Of a stretch of DNA of 32,374 nucleotides, positions 1 to 10,107 are shown in pieces. The stretch lies in NCBI GenBank assembly GCA_016285265.1, contig JAEEQL010000018.1:1-32374 (forward strand). The letters run 5' to 3'. The position numbers were made by a program, and so were the translations under genes. Source of the stretch: Lachnospiraceae bacterium. Its GTDB lineage: Bacteria; Bacillota; Clostridia; Lachnospirales; Lachnospiraceae. Numbering within the stretch: the stretch's first letter is position 1; each line of letters opens with the position of its first letter. The notes beneath the pieces are model-generated. The model did no database searches. It worked only from the letters and a program-made list of their open reading frames with translations, and was not told where the DNA came from.

Positions 1-2
1 TA

Positions 3-182
3 TATCCTTCGGGCAGACTCAAGGTAGTAGATCTCGACGAGCTTGCGGACGCCCTCGAAAAAGGACTTATCACCCAGGAGCAGACAAGCAACTGCTTAAG
101 GCAGCTGAACAGCCTGCTGGTCACAATACAGAGGGACAAATTCGACACCCTCAGCGAATATCTCGATTCCAGAGGATTATAA
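3..182 (+). CDS. C-terminal fragment of a DUF402-like protein (5' end outside window)
   Basis: Frame 3 reads YPSGRLKVVDLDELADALEKGLITQEQTSNCLRQLNSLLVTIQRDKFDTLSEYLDSRGL*; the 'DLDELADALEKGLIT' pattern resembles the end of DUF402 domains. Confidence 0.6.
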   Translation, partial: YPSGRLKVVDLDELADALEKGLITQEQTSNCLRQLNSLLVTIQRDKFDTLSEYLDSRGL

Positions 183-201
183 ATATATATACCAAACAAG
201 G

Positions 202-232
202 GTCAGGAGATGTCTTCTCCTGACTTTTTTTT
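202..232 (+). terminator. Rho-independent terminator of the upstream + strand gene
   Basis: Stem GTCAGGAGA-TGTCT-TCTCCTGAC followed by T8. Confidence 0.85.
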
Positions 233-424
233 GTTACTCCGCGGGTCCTGCCGCTGTGTATGAGGATTCTCGCCTTTCGTCGTCAGGCGCGAAACTTGTT
301 CGACAATCAATTTAGCTCATGCCGCAGGCCATTCACTTCGTTCAGGCCAGGCGGCCGTTTCTACCGCAGGCGACGAAGTCTCGAATCCTCATACAAGCCG
401 CGTCACCCGCAAATAAATAAAACA

Positions 425-453
425 AGAGTCAGGAGAAGACATCTCCTGACTCT
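425..453 (-). terminator. Terminator-like hairpin at the 3' end of the SbcC-like gene
   Basis: AAGAGTCAGGAGA-AGACA-TCTCCTGACTCTT; the core is the exact reverse complement of the 202-224 hairpin. Confidence 0.65.
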
Positions 454-473
454 TTAAATTATACATACTGTTA

Positions 474-2849
474 TCAGCTGAACTTTCTTGCGCTCTGGCA
501 GGTAAAGTAGATGATCTGATATCCCGAAGCAACATCACTGATGAAGCGGGTTGCACCGGAAAGCTTCTTGTCATCGAGATTGACGAAGGGATCGTCGAGA
601 ACGATGAAGGGCTTTTCGGAAGCATACATTGCATCGGCCATGGCAACTCTTCTGCACAGTCCGACAAGATCCTTGTAGCCTTCGGAAAGGGTATCGGGAA
701 CCCTGGGCTGTCCCTTCTCGACATAGGTTACGTTCAGGTTGGCATCGATGGTGAATACCTTGCCGTCGTCGCCGGAGAGCATCTTGAAATACTTATCGAA
801 TGATGCCTGGATGTCCTTGATGTATCTGGTATTGAAATTATCCCTTGCGATGGAGAGATACTCTCTTGTCTTGGTAACGATATCGTATCTCTTCTTGAGG
901 ACCTCAAGCTCTTCGGAACGTCTTTCGTACTCTTCGTGCGCGCTTTCCATGGTGGCACAGATCTCTTCGGCTTCCTGAAGCTCTTTCTTACAGGACTCGA
1001 CGAGCTTATCGTCGTTCGCGATGGATTCCTCGCATTTCTTAAGGGCGGTCTCAAGATCAAACACCGTCACCGTATCATCCTCGGGACGGACAAGTCCGTT
1101 ATAAGCCAAAACATTGTGATCCGTTTCGAAAACCTTTACTCTGGTGACCGCATCATCGACTTCCGACTGTCTTACCGTGATCTGCTCGACTCTGGTAGCG
1201 ATCTCACTTACGGGCAGGCATATTTCGGAAGCATCGGACTCGGGGATTGACGATCTGGTTCCCATGATGGAACATTTCTTGACATATTCTTTGACGGCGG
1301 AAAGTCTGCCTTCGTAATCCTTTTCCTTCACCAGCTCTTCATACTGCTTCTTCTTGTTGCCGAGAGCTTCATACTCCCTCACCTGGTTTCTCAGGTTGAT
1401 GAGATCACTCATCGCGGATCTTCCGACATAGGTTACACCTACGGCTCCGAGGAGGTCCTGTGCATCCATCTCGGTGCCTTCGACGAGCTCCTCGTCCTCG
1501 GCGATCTGTTCCATAAGCTCGTTATATCTTTTGGAAGTTCCCTCACCCTTGGCTCTGGTCTCGTCATTGTGCCTTTTGCGGAGCACAAGTCCGTAAACTA
1601 TCAATGCGATGCCGATGACCGATGCAGCCACTATGGGATATATCTTGGTGATCACAGCCGCAAGGACGGCGGCAAGAATGATCACGGCGCCTCCGGTTGC
1701 AAGTGCTATGAACGGCTTGTACTTCTCCCTCTGTTCTTCGAGAGCCTGGTTCTTGATCATCTCGGCCTGGTCTCTTCTGTCGGGAAGCTCATCCTTGAGT
1801 TCCTGGATCATATTCCACTGTTTGAGAAGCTTGTCTATCTCGGATGATGCGGGAATCTTCTTTGCAAATTTTCTGGTTTCTTCTTCAAGCCTTTCTGCTT
1901 CCGCGGGAGTAAGATCGTGGGATCTTAACTCCTTCTCATCGTCTCTGAGCGCAATAGAAGTTTCGACCCATTTTTCAGCCTCTTCCTGAGTGGGGATGGT
2001 TCCCTCGAAGATGCTCTTGGCACTGCGAAGCTCATTCTCCGCTTTCTCGCGTGCTTCTTTAAGATTATCGTAATTGTCCTTCTGCTCCTTGAGATCGAAA
2101 TACTTTCTCAGAGCATCAAGTCTGTTCTTGAGTTTTATCTGCGACTTTCTGTCTTCCTCAGACTTGACCGCAGCCTGTTCGGCCTTCGATGAAAGTTCGA
2201 CACAGAGCCCCTTCTGCGAATCGATGTTCCTGAACAGATCCTTTAATTTGGAGAGTTCGTTCTCCTCCTTGTTGATAAGACCGGTTGCTCTCGAAGGATT
2301 AAGTCTGTCGCTTTCCTTCTTGAGGATCTCGTCCGCAGCGGCATATCTTCTCATATCGTCGTCCTTTTCGGAGACGCCGCCGATACGGGCGCTGATGTCG
2401 CCCGTTACGCTCGTTGCGCAATCCTGCTGCGATACATATGCCGTTCTTTCAAAGGAGTCCGCATCGATCCCGAAAAGTGCGATTCCGGGAACAGGCTCGA
2501 AGGAATGATCAGCCATACCGGTCTCGGTATTCATTATCTTGAGAACGTCTTCCGACTCTTTGGTTCCGAAGGTCCTGTAGATGCAGTAATTCACCCCGTC
2601 CTTTTCGAAGGTGAGATTACCGCCGTAGGTTCCGCCCTGCCAGGGCCTGAAGAACTTTCTTTCGTTCTCGTATTCGTTCTTTCTTACTTTCTCACCGGAA
2701 AAGCCGTAGAGCATGACCTTGATAAATGACGCCAGTGTCGATTTTCCGGTTCCGTTATCTGTGCAGATGCAATTGAGTCCTGCGGAAAAATCCCTGTCCT
2801 CGCCGGAGATCTTTCCGAAATTGTCTATATGGCAAGAAACGAGTTTCAT
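474..2849 (-). CDS. SbcC/YhaN-like AAA ATPase with coiled coils and an internal hydrophobic segment
   Basis: Walker A TDNGTGKST near the N-terminus, long coiled coil, C-terminal LDDPFVNLDD Walker B-type motif; 4-bp ATGA overlap with an upstream SbcD-like gene. Confidence 0.85.
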   Translation of the reverse strand: MKLVSCHIDNFGKISGEDRDFSAGLNCICTDNGTGKSTLASFIKVMLYGFSGEKVRKNEYENERKFFRPWQGGTYGGNLTFEKDGVNYCIYRTFGTKESEDVLKIMNTETGMADHSFEPVPGIALFGIDADSFERTAYVSQQDCATSVTGDISARIGGVSEKDDDMRRYAAADEILKKESDRLNPSRATGLINKEENELSKLKDLFRNIDSQKGLCVELSSKAEQAAVKSEEDRKSQIKLKNRLDALRKYFDLKEQKDNYDNLKEAREKAENELRSAKSIFEGTIPTQEEAEKWVETSIALRDDEKELRSHDLTPAEAERLEEETRKFAKKIPASSEIDKLLKQWNMIQELKDELPDRRDQAEMIKNQALEEQREKYKPFIALATGGAVIILAAVLAAVITKIYPIVAASVIGIALIVYGLVLRKRHNDETRAKGEGTSKRYNELMEQIAEDEELVEGTEMDAQDLLGAVGVTYVGRSAMSDLINLRNQVREYEALGNKKKQYEELVKEKDYEGRLSAVKEYVKKCSIMGTRSSIPESDASEICLPVSEIATRVEQITVRQSEVDDAVTRVKVFETDHNVLAYNGLVRPEDDTVTVFDLETALKKCEESIANDDKLVESCKKELQEAEEICATMESAHEEYERRSEELEVLKKRYDIVTKTREYLSIARDNFNTRYIKDIQASFDKYFKMLSGDDGKVFTIDANLNVTYVEKGQPRVPDTLSEGYKDLVGLCRRVAMADAMYASEKPFIVLDDPFVNLDDKKLSGATRFISDVASGYQIIYFTCQSARKFS

Positions 2850-3952
2850 AAACTGATGTCCTCCCCCTTAAGAGCCTGTACGGCACATCTTACGATAAGT
2901 CCTCTTTCATCCTCGGTAAGGTCTTCTTCCTTAAGAAGTCTTACCAGTTCTCCCTTAAGGGATGCTTCGTGGAGGTATTCATCGTAGTCGATGGCGACTC
3001 TGGTCTGATCCTTCACTTCTCCGTAGAAGAATCTTCCGGACACCTGTCTTCTGACATGCTCGATATCTTTTTCAGCATCAACCGCGGTTTCGCCTTTAAG
3101 GACTATTCTGACAAGATCGTCCGACGTTGCGGGAGAGCCCTTTATCGCTTCGCCGATACGGCTGTCGATCTCGGGAGTAGTCATGCAATCCGAGATATCA
3201 GCTTCGATCTCATAGATATTTCTTTTTGCAAAGGGAACAAAAGATGTTTTGAAAGAAAGACTGTCATCATCTATATCAATGATAACAAAGCCATGCTCAC
3301 CGCACTCGTCAAACCCTCTTCCTTCGGGGCATCCGGGGTAACAGTACTTTCCTCTTGAAGGAAGTTCGCCCTCTGTGAAGATATGGTAATGACCGAGTGC
3401 AAGATAGTCGATATTTCTGTTCCTGAGTCTGGAAAGGTCGATGTTCTCAGCCTTATCCTTACCCTGGTATTCACCGACAGCTCCGTGCATCGTAACGATG
3501 TTCATCGCATCATAATCGAGATTGAGCTCGGTGTATGCCTTGTCAAATCCGTCCTCGCCCGGCACTATTCCGATGATGTTCACAGCTTTTCCCGAAGCGG
3601 TCTTGAGACTTAAGCTGTCAATGCCGGCCTTATCGAAAATGATGAGATTTCCGGGGTAGTCTCCCTCGAAATACGCAGCCTCGTCATGATTTCCCTTGAG
3701 ATATATAAAGGTTACATCCGGATGGGAATTGAATGCCGCTTTCACGCGGTTCACCGCTCCCACTCTTACATTCCTGGTATCGAATAGATCTCCCGCTATG
3801 ATCACGGCACTTACTCCGTTCTCATCGGCATAGTCTGCGATACCGCAGAACGTGTCCAGCAGCTCATCCCTCCTCAAAGAAGCCTTGGACTTGTCCAGCT
3901 TGGATTCCATTTTGGAATCAAGATGAACGTCCGCTATGTGTAACAGCTTCAT
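2846..3952 (-). CDS. SbcD/YhaO-like metallophosphoesterase (DNA repair exonuclease)
   Basis: Calcineurin-type motifs DVHLDS, GDLFD, GNHDE, GHYH. Confidence 0.88.
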   Translation of the reverse strand: MKLLHIADVHLDSKMESKLDKSKASLRRDELLDTFCGIADYADENGVSAVIIAGDLFDTRNVRVGAVNRVKAAFNSHPDVTFIYLKGNHDEAAYFEGDYPGNLIIFDKAGIDSLSLKTASGKAVNIIGIVPGEDGFDKAYTELNLDYDAMNIVTMHGAVGEYQGKDKAENIDLSRLRNRNIDYLALGHYHIFTEGELPSRGKYCYPGCPEGRGFDECGEHGFVIIDIDDDSLSFKTSFVPFAKRNIYEIEADISDCMTTPEIDSRIGEAIKGSPATSDDLVRIVLKGETAVDAEKDIEHVRRQVSGRFFYGEVKDQTRVAIDYDEYLHEASLKGELVRLLKEEDLTEDERGLIVRCAVQALKGEDISL

Positions 3953-3967
3953 CCGTATGTTACCCCC

Positions 3968-5176
3968 TTAGTAAAATATATGATGTCCTATCTGAATTCC
4001 GGTAAGTCCCTCTATCGGTGTCCGGAAATAGACACATGTTCCGACATTCGTCACTCCCGACATTGCTTCGTCCGCCGCCTGGTAACAGCTGGATGTCGCT
4101 TTGTTCTGTGCGAGTGCGATCGCCAGTCTTCCGCTTCCCGCGGGTGAAAACTGGCCCCTCTGGTAAATTACCCCTGTCAGTGTATCGGGATATCTTGCGC
4201 TGAGCAGCCTGTTTATAACGACGGCTCCGACGGCAACCTGTCCGTCATAAGGTTCGCCGCCCGCCTCACAGTATATGAGGTTGGCCAGAAGATATCTGTC
4301 ATTTTCCTCCCAGGTCACCTGGGAAATATCCCTCCAAACGCCGTTTGCGGCAGCTCTCGAAAGAGCCTGTTCCTCGGCAAGTCTCTGCTTAAGGTAAGCT
4401 ATGTCGGCTTCCTTTGCCTTGATGGCGGCTTCGTATGCAAGTGCGGCAGCTTCGGCATCCTCTATCTGGTCGGCATAAACGCTCATCACGTTTCTTGTCT
4501 CGGATATTATACCACTGACCATATTCTGCTGTTCGACGGTCTGCTGCTGAAGGCTCTCAAGCTCGGCCTGTTCCATCTCGAGACGCGCCTTCTGCTCTTC
4601 TATGAATGCCCTGTTGGCCTTGAACTCTTCGAGCTTTTTCTTGTCGTAGCTTTCGATCTTTTCAAAGAAATCGGCTGCGGTCAGCATTTCGGAAAAGGAC
4701 CTTGCTCCGAGGATCGCGGACAGATAATCCTGATTTCCTCTTTCGTACATATCGCGGACTCTGATGACCATGCATTCGTATTGCCACTCTTCGGTTGCGA
4801 TCGCTTCCTCGAGTGCAAGCCTTGTGGCCTCTATCTCCGCCTGCTTGTCGATCATCCCCTGCTCGAGAGTCTGGAGATTGTCCCCTATCTCCGCAAGCTG
4901 CCCGTTCAGCTCGTTAACCTTGACCTGCAGCTCTCCCTGCTCTGTCTTAAGCTCGTCGAGCGACTCCTGGTTGGCATGCTGCTGCGCCTCAAGTTCTTCT
5001 TTTTCCTGCTGGGCCTGATCTATCTGCTGCTGGGTCGTGGCTTCGACATCGATCCTGCCCGCCACAGCAAGGGTGAACACAAGAATGGGAGCAAGCAATC
5101 CGCTGAGCGCGGCTCTGCATCCTCTCCTTACCTTTGCATTCTTAAGTATCCTGTTTATGGGCAAAGCTTTCATCAT
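3968..5176 (-). CDS. Coiled-coil protein with C-terminal SleB-type cell wall hydrolase domain (Hydrolase_2)
   Basis: N-terminal hydrophobic segment, long Q/E-rich coiled coil, then LLANLIYCEAGGEPYDGQVAVGAVVINRL, typical of SleB-like hydrolases. Confidence 0.83.
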   Translation of the reverse strand: MMKALPINRILKNAKVRRGCRAALSGLLAPILVFTLAVAGRIDVEATTQQQIDQAQQEKEELEAQQHANQESLDELKTEQGELQVKVNELNGQLAEIGDNLQTLEQGMIDKQAEIEATRLALEEAIATEEWQYECMVIRVRDMYERGNQDYLSAILGARSFSEMLTAADFFEKIESYDKKKLEEFKANRAFIEEQKARLEMEQAELESLQQQTVEQQNMVSGIISETRNVMSVYADQIEDAEAAALAYEAAIKAKEADIAYLKQRLAEEQALSRAAANGVWRDISQVTWEENDRYLLANLIYCEAGGEPYDGQVAVGAVVINRLLSARYPDTLTGVIYQRGQFSPAGSGRLAIALAQNKATSSCYQAADEAMSGVTNVGTCVYFRTPIEGLTGIQIGHHIFY

Positions 5177-5661
5177 AGATCGATCTCTATCTTCCTGCCT
5201 GTGTCCTCATACCGGGTATATTTCACGCCTGCTGCGTCAAACATTCTCTTGGCCGCGACATTGGCGTCGGTACCCGCGTATTTGTCGCTGTGGTACACAA
5301 CCTCCTTGATGCCCGCCTGTATTATAGCCTTTGCGCATTCATTGCAGGGGAAAAGAGAAACGTAAAGGATGGTGTCCTCAAGAGATCCTCCCCTGTAATT
5401 GAGTATCGCATTCAGTTCGGAATGCGTTACATATGCGTACTTATTGGTGCCGGGATTGCCTTCCCTTCCCCACGGGAATTCGTCATCGCTGCATCCCTTG
5501 GGAAGACCGTTATAGCCCATTGAGAGTATCTTGTGATCGCGGCTTACGATGCAGCACCCGACCTGAGTGCTCGGATCCTTGCTCCGAAGGCCCGAAAGAT
5601 GGGCAACACCCATGAAATACTCATCCCAGCTTATATAATCTTCTCTCTTTTTATCATCCAT
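5173..5661 (-). CDS. comEB: dCMP deaminase (ComEB-like)
   Basis: HSELNAIL and PCNECAKAII zinc-deaminase motifs; [18 protein letters not shown]-terminus. Confidence 0.9.
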   Translation of the reverse strand: MDDKKREDYISWDEYFMGVAHLSGLRSKDPSTQVGCCIVSRDHKILSMGYNGLPKGCSDDEFPWGREGNPGTNKYAYVTHSELNAILNYRGGSLEDTILYVSLFPCNECAKAIIQAGIKEVVYHSDKYAGTDANVAAKRMFDAAGVKYTRYEDTGRKIEIDL

Positions 5662-6290
5662 TATTTGGTACCGAAGATCCTGTCGCCGGCATCGCCGAGT
5701 CCGGGTACGATGTAGTTATGATCGTTGAGCTTCTCGTCTACGGAACCGATGAAGATATCAACATCGGGATGTGCTTCCTTTAATACCTCGATGCCCTTGG
5801 GTGCGGCGATGATGCAGAGGAAGTGAATGTTCTTGCATCCTCTTACCTTGAGCATTGTGATCGCTTCGGATGCGGATCCGCCCGTTGCGAGCATGGGATC
5901 TACAACAAAGATCTCTCTTTCCGCACAGTCTGCGGGTATCTTGCAATAATACTCAACAGGCTTGGAGGTGTCGGGATCCCTGTAAAGTCCGATGTGTCCC
6001 ACCTTGGCGGTAGGGATCATTGAAAGCATTCCGTCTACCATTCCGAGTCCGGCCCTGAGAATGGGGATGACTGCGAGCTTCTTGCCGGCAAGCTGCTTGA
6101 CGGTCGTCTTGCAGATGGGAGTCTCGATATCAACGTCCTCGAGTCTGAGATCCCTGGTTGCCTCATAGCACATGAGCATCGCTATCTCACCGATGGTCTC
6201 GCGGAATTCCTTGGTTCCTGTTTCCTTTCTTCTGATAAAACCGATCTTGTGTCTTATCAAAGGATGATCCATTACAACTACTTTTCCCAT
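5661..6290 (-). CDS. upp: Uracil phosphoribosyltransferase
   Basis: [24 protein letters not shown]-terminus, [20 protein letters not shown]-binding motif, [18 protein letters not shown]-terminus. Confidence 0.96.
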   Translation of the reverse strand: MGKVVVMDHPLIRHKIGFIRRKETGTKEFRETIGEIAMLMCYEATRDLRLEDVDIETPICKTTVKQLAGKKLAVIPILRAGLGMVDGMLSMIPTAKVGHIGLYRDPDTSKPVEYYCKIPADCAEREIFVVDPMLATGGSASEAITMLKVRGCKNIHFLCIIAAPKGIEVLKEAHPDVDIFIGSVDEKLNDHNYIVPGLGDAGDRIFGTK

Positions 6291-6307
6291 ACCGCTTCTC
6301 CTGTTAA

Positions 6308-6745
6308 TTAATCCTGATTTTCGATCTGTCTGATCCTTCTTGCGTGGCGCTGTGCCCCGGAGAACTCTGTCTCAAGGAATGTCTCGACAATTGTCTCGGC
6401 AAGGTTCTGACCTATGATCCCCGCACCGAGCGCAAGCATGTTGGCATCGTTGTGGAGCCTGGTCATCTTGGCACTCAAAGGATCCGAGCAGAGAGCGCAT
6501 CTGATGCCCTGTACCTTATTTGCACAGATGCTGACACCGATTCCGGTGGTACATACAACAATTCCCTTCTCGCATTCGCCCTTCTCTACGAGTCTTGCCG
6601 CAGCATAGGCGAACTTGGGATAATCACAGCTGTCCTCGGAATATGTTCCGACATCCTGGATCTCATATCCTTTTTCGGTCAGATAATTCTTAAGGTGCTC
6701 CTTAAGTGCATATCCGCCATGGTCGCATCCGATCGATATTTTCAT
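6308..6745 (-). CDS. rpiB: Ribose 5-phosphate isomerase B
   Basis: [36 protein letters not shown], typical RpiB; start placed at MKISIG (the ORF track begins at 6760). Confidence 0.94.
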   Translation of the reverse strand: MKISIGCDHGGYALKEHLKNYLTEKGYEIQDVGTYSEDSCDYPKFAYAAARLVEKGECEKGIVVCTTGIGVSICANKVQGIRCALCSDPLSAKMTRLHNDANMLALGAGIIGQNLAETIVETFLETEFSGAQRHARRIRQIENQD

Positions 6746-7812
6746 TTTAATTCCTCCCATTTCGAACCTGCGGACTTGAGCAGTCTGTTCCAGAAAGCCT
6801 GTCCGAATCCCCGGTCCGTAAAATTCTCCACAAAGATGACTTCGACATTCTCATCATCCATATCCCTGAGCGCGGAATAGAATTCGTGCGCCGCACCCGC
6901 CGCATCATCGAGAGAGCCGGCGCTTCTTATGACATCCGCGTCATATTTGGGCGCATGCTCTGCCGAACAGAACACTCCGGTCTTCCTGCCGGCACCTTTT
7001 GCCTTCGCAAGTTCACGGATTATGTGACCCTGAACCGCTTCATCCGAACCCTTTACCGGTCTGACCTCTCCCTTCGGAGCGTAATGTCTGTACCGCATTC
7101 CCGGTGCCTTGGGTCTGTCCTTGCAGTCCGGATCAAGAATTGCGGGATCGGTTATGACTTCTCTTCCGAGAGCTTCCGAGAGCATCTCATTTGTTATGAA
7201 CCCGGGACGAAGGACCATGATCCTGTCACCGGACAGATCGACTATCGTGGACTCCAGTCCTATCGGATTTACGCCTCCGTCTATTATCGCGTCGATGCGT
7301 CCGTCCATATCCTCGAGCACATATTTAAATGCCGTAGGGCTCGGTCTTCCGGAAATGTTGGCGCTCGGCGCGGCTATATATCCGCCGGACTGTCTTATAA
7401 GCTGCTGAGCCGTGAGGTCATCCGGCCATCTTACGGCGACCGTATCCAGTCCGCCCGTCGTGCGCTTCGGAACCTTTCCCGATGACTTAAGGACCATCGT
7501 GAGAGGTCCGGGCCAGAACCTTTTTGCAAGTATCCTGCATTCTTCGGGGATCTCCGAAACAATGCTCTCAAGCGAAGCCATATCCGAAATATGCACTATC
7601 AGCGGATTGTCCGAGGGTCTTCCTTTTGCGGAATAGATCTTCGCGGAGGAGCCTTCGTTCAGTGCATCACCGCCGAGTCCGTATACCGTCTCTGTCGGGA
7701 AAGCGACCAGTCCGCCTTCCTTTACGATCCTGCCGCATTCGACGATCGCCTTAAGATCGTTCTCCGTAAGCGGGCCTTCGGGCTGTTCTATTTTGTAGAC
7801 CGCTGTTTTCAA
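6742..7812 (-). CDS. L-threonylcarbamoyladenylate synthase (Sua5/YwlC/TsaC type)
   Basis: FPTETVYGLGGDAL, KGRPSDNPLIVHI and the C-terminal Sua5 extension with PGMRYRHYAPKG. Confidence 0.94.
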   Translation of the reverse strand: MKTAVYKIEQPEGPLTENDLKAIVECGRIVKEGGLVAFPTETVYGLGGDALNEGSSAKIYSAKGRPSDNPLIVHISDMASLESIVSEIPEECRILAKRFWPGPLTMVLKSSGKVPKRTTGGLDTVAVRWPDDLTAQQLIRQSGGYIAAPSANISGRPSPTAFKYVLEDMDGRIDAIIDGGVNPIGLESTIVDLSGDRIMVLRPGFITNEMLSEALGREVITDPAILDPDCKDRPKAPGMRYRHYAPKGEVRPVKGSDEAVQGHIIRELAKAKGAGRKTGVFCSAEHAPKYDADVIRSAGSLDDAAGAAHEFYSALRDMDDENVEVIFVENFTDRGFGQAFWNRLLKSAGSKWEELK

Positions 7813-7816
7813 TGGC

Positions 7817-9538
7817 TTACTGACCGTATGTATAGACCCTGAGAAGATTCCACGAGTCCGGAGTACCGTATCCGATCCTCCATGCTCCGACTCCTCCGAG
7901 GTCGAGTGTGTTCATCACATTGAGCTTGGCCATGAGCGATGAAGTATCCTCAAGCCATACCTGGTAAAGTGTGGTTCCTTCCCTCCACTCAAGGTAGTTC
8001 TGCGAGGTCTCCTCATCCCAAACGGGAGCGATGCCGAGATTTGCAACATATTCAGCCTGGTTTACGAGTGTCAGGTACTTTCCTGTCGTCACTCCGTCCT
8101 TGGTGGTCCATACGACGGTATAGAAAGGAACCGCGTTGATGATCTTCTCCGAGGGAACCTTTTCAAGCGTGAGCGTAAGTCCGTCCGAAGTAAATCCGAG
8201 ACTGGATACGCTTCCTGCGGTTCCGCCGTAAGGAGTGTGCTCGTCATAGCCCATTATCAGGACGTAATCAACAAACTGTCCCTGAAGGTCGAGCCTGTAA
8301 TGTGAATTGTAATCATAGGGAACGTAGTTATCCGTCGAAAGGCATATTCCGCTCTGTCTGCAGAGTACGGAAGTTTCTCTGAGGAACTGTACAAAATAAT
8401 CGCTGCTTTCCGCAGGCATTCCCTCGAAGTCGAAATTCAGTCCGTCGGCACCGACTTCAATAACGGCTGCGACAAGATCCGAGGCGAGCTTCCTTCTCCT
8501 TACCGTGTCGGACAAAAGAAGCGTCTCATCCAGATCAAAGCCGTTCTCATTCGCATAATTGAAATTGTCGACAACAACCCAGACCTTAAGTCCCTTCTGG
8601 TGACACTTCGCGACATAATCGGCGGAGCAGAAGTTCCTTAACGAACCCTGCTCGTCGGTGATCGATATCCATGTGGGTGCGATGACATTGATCCCGACCG
8701 CTTCGCCCAGCGCTTCGCCCAGGGTGTCGTTTCCGCCCAAGCCGGAGATCTGATGGAAACCGAGATTTACTCTCGTATCAAGTCTTACCGTCGTGTACTC
8801 GGGAAGCGCGGGAGCGATGGGTGCCATGTCGGTAACGGGCTCGGCAGAGGTCATCCTCTTATTCTCGATATACCCGATGATCGCATCGGAGGTCTTGACC
8901 TTGCTCCAGTCCTCCATTGCCTCGATAAGCTCGACTGTCTCGCCCTCTTCAACCTCTCTGAGGATGGGGCTCTTGATGCCGCCTCTTTCGCGGATCTGGG
9001 TATCCCTGGTGACGGTGCGCATCTCACGCGTGGTACCCCACTGGGTGTTAAGCTGGACTCGGCATTCGTAAGTCTCGGCCGTAAATGTGCAGAACATCTT
9101 CAGGTAATCCACCGAGATGTACAGACGGTTGTTCTCCCTCAGGGTAAGAGGAAATCCCAGGTCGGTGGTGACGCCGGAAACACTGTACGAGCTGGAGCCG
9201 TCCGTTACCTCATAGGTTTCCTTGGCGGTCGTGAACATAAGGGTTCCGCCGTTATAATTTCCGTCGTAAAAGAAACCCTGGGTAAGAAAAGCCCTGACGG
9301 TATCATAGTCAAAATAACATCTTCCGTCCCTTACAAGGGCCTGGTATGCTGTCTGCTCGTTCTGAAGGATTATCGCGGCCATGTCGCCGGACACTCCGTA
9401 GTGCTCGTGAAGATCGGCCATATCTTTGCCGTAAGAATATTTCTTATATAAAGGAATACCAACGGTAACTGCCCCGACTATAAGGATCAAAAGGATCGGG
9501 ATCAGCACCATGATGGCATGATTTTTTCTCTTTTTCAT
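7817..9538 (-). CDS. Membrane-anchored glycoside hydrolase family 18 protein with SH3-like region
   Basis: N-terminal TM helix, GH18 catalytic motif DGLNFDFEGM, SH3-like REVEEGETVELIEAMEDWSKVKTSDAIIGYIENKRM. Confidence 0.85.
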   Translation of the reverse strand: MKKRKNHAIMVLIPILLILIVGAVTVGIPLYKKYSYGKDMADLHEHYGVSGDMAAIILQNEQTAYQALVRDGRCYFDYDTVRAFLTQGFFYDGNYNGGTLMFTTAKETYEVTDGSSSYSVSGVTTDLGFPLTLRENNRLYISVDYLKMFCTFTAETYECRVQLNTQWGTTREMRTVTRDTQIRERGGIKSPILREVEEGETVELIEAMEDWSKVKTSDAIIGYIENKRMTSAEPVTDMAPIAPALPEYTTVRLDTRVNLGFHQISGLGGNDTLGEALGEAVGINVIAPTWISITDEQGSLRNFCSADYVAKCHQKGLKVWVVVDNFNYANENGFDLDETLLLSDTVRRRKLASDLVAAVIEVGADGLNFDFEGMPAESSDYFVQFLRETSVLCRQSGICLSTDNYVPYDYNSHYRLDLQGQFVDYVLIMGYDEHTPYGGTAGSVSSLGFTSDGLTLTLEKVPSEKIINAVPFYTVVWTTKDGVTTGKYLTLVNQAEYVANLGIAPVWDEETSQNYLEWREGTTLYQVWLEDTSSLMAKLNVMNTLDLGGVGAWRIGYGTPDSWNLLRVYTYGQ

Positions 9539-10107
9539 ATCAAAATTCCAATCAAAAAATTGAATGGCCGCACCTCTTGACCATACAAAGTTATTTTATC
9601 ACAAGGGCGCTTATCCGTCATTACTTTTTAAGCCGTCCGTTAAGTAAGAAAGACCCCGCACCGCAGGTGATTGCGGCACAGGGTCGGCTTCATGACATTT
9701 ACCTTCGACCACTACCGAAAATTATTAAAATTTAGTAAATGGCCATTGATATAAGTATTCTTGATCCGGGCTCCGTCTTATCCAAAAGGAATCCAAATAT
9801 ACCGTGAATATATTTTCCTTGCAGAGCCGTGGCACCCTCTGTTTAAAAGCGGCTCATCGGACCAAATCGGTCCGGACAGTGCAAAACGCATCTAAGGGCT
9901 GCCTTTTTTCGCAAAAAGACAACCTGCCCATCTGTTCGGGCTGTATTTTATTGATCTATAGGTTATTTTGGCCACATAAGATATTTTGGAGGAAGATCTC
10001 CGGCGAAAGAAAGAAGAAAGGAAAACCGATCCATGACAATGTGATATTGCATGCGTTTCTTTCTATCCGCAGGTCGGATGCTGCGGATATATCGAATGTG
10101 TTATTTT

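Noticed and set aside
370-410. tRNA-like T-arm string (TCGAATCC)
   Set aside because: No acceptor, D-arm or anticodon arm can be built around it; it is explained by the inverted repeat.
260-457. 65-aa ORF inside the nested palindrome
   Set aside because: Arginine-rich translation of inverted-repeat DNA, running into the terminator hairpin; not credible as a gene.
8753-9451. 232-aa plus-strand ORF opposite the GH18 gene
   Set aside because: Antisense shadow of the GH18 coding frame; no motif support.
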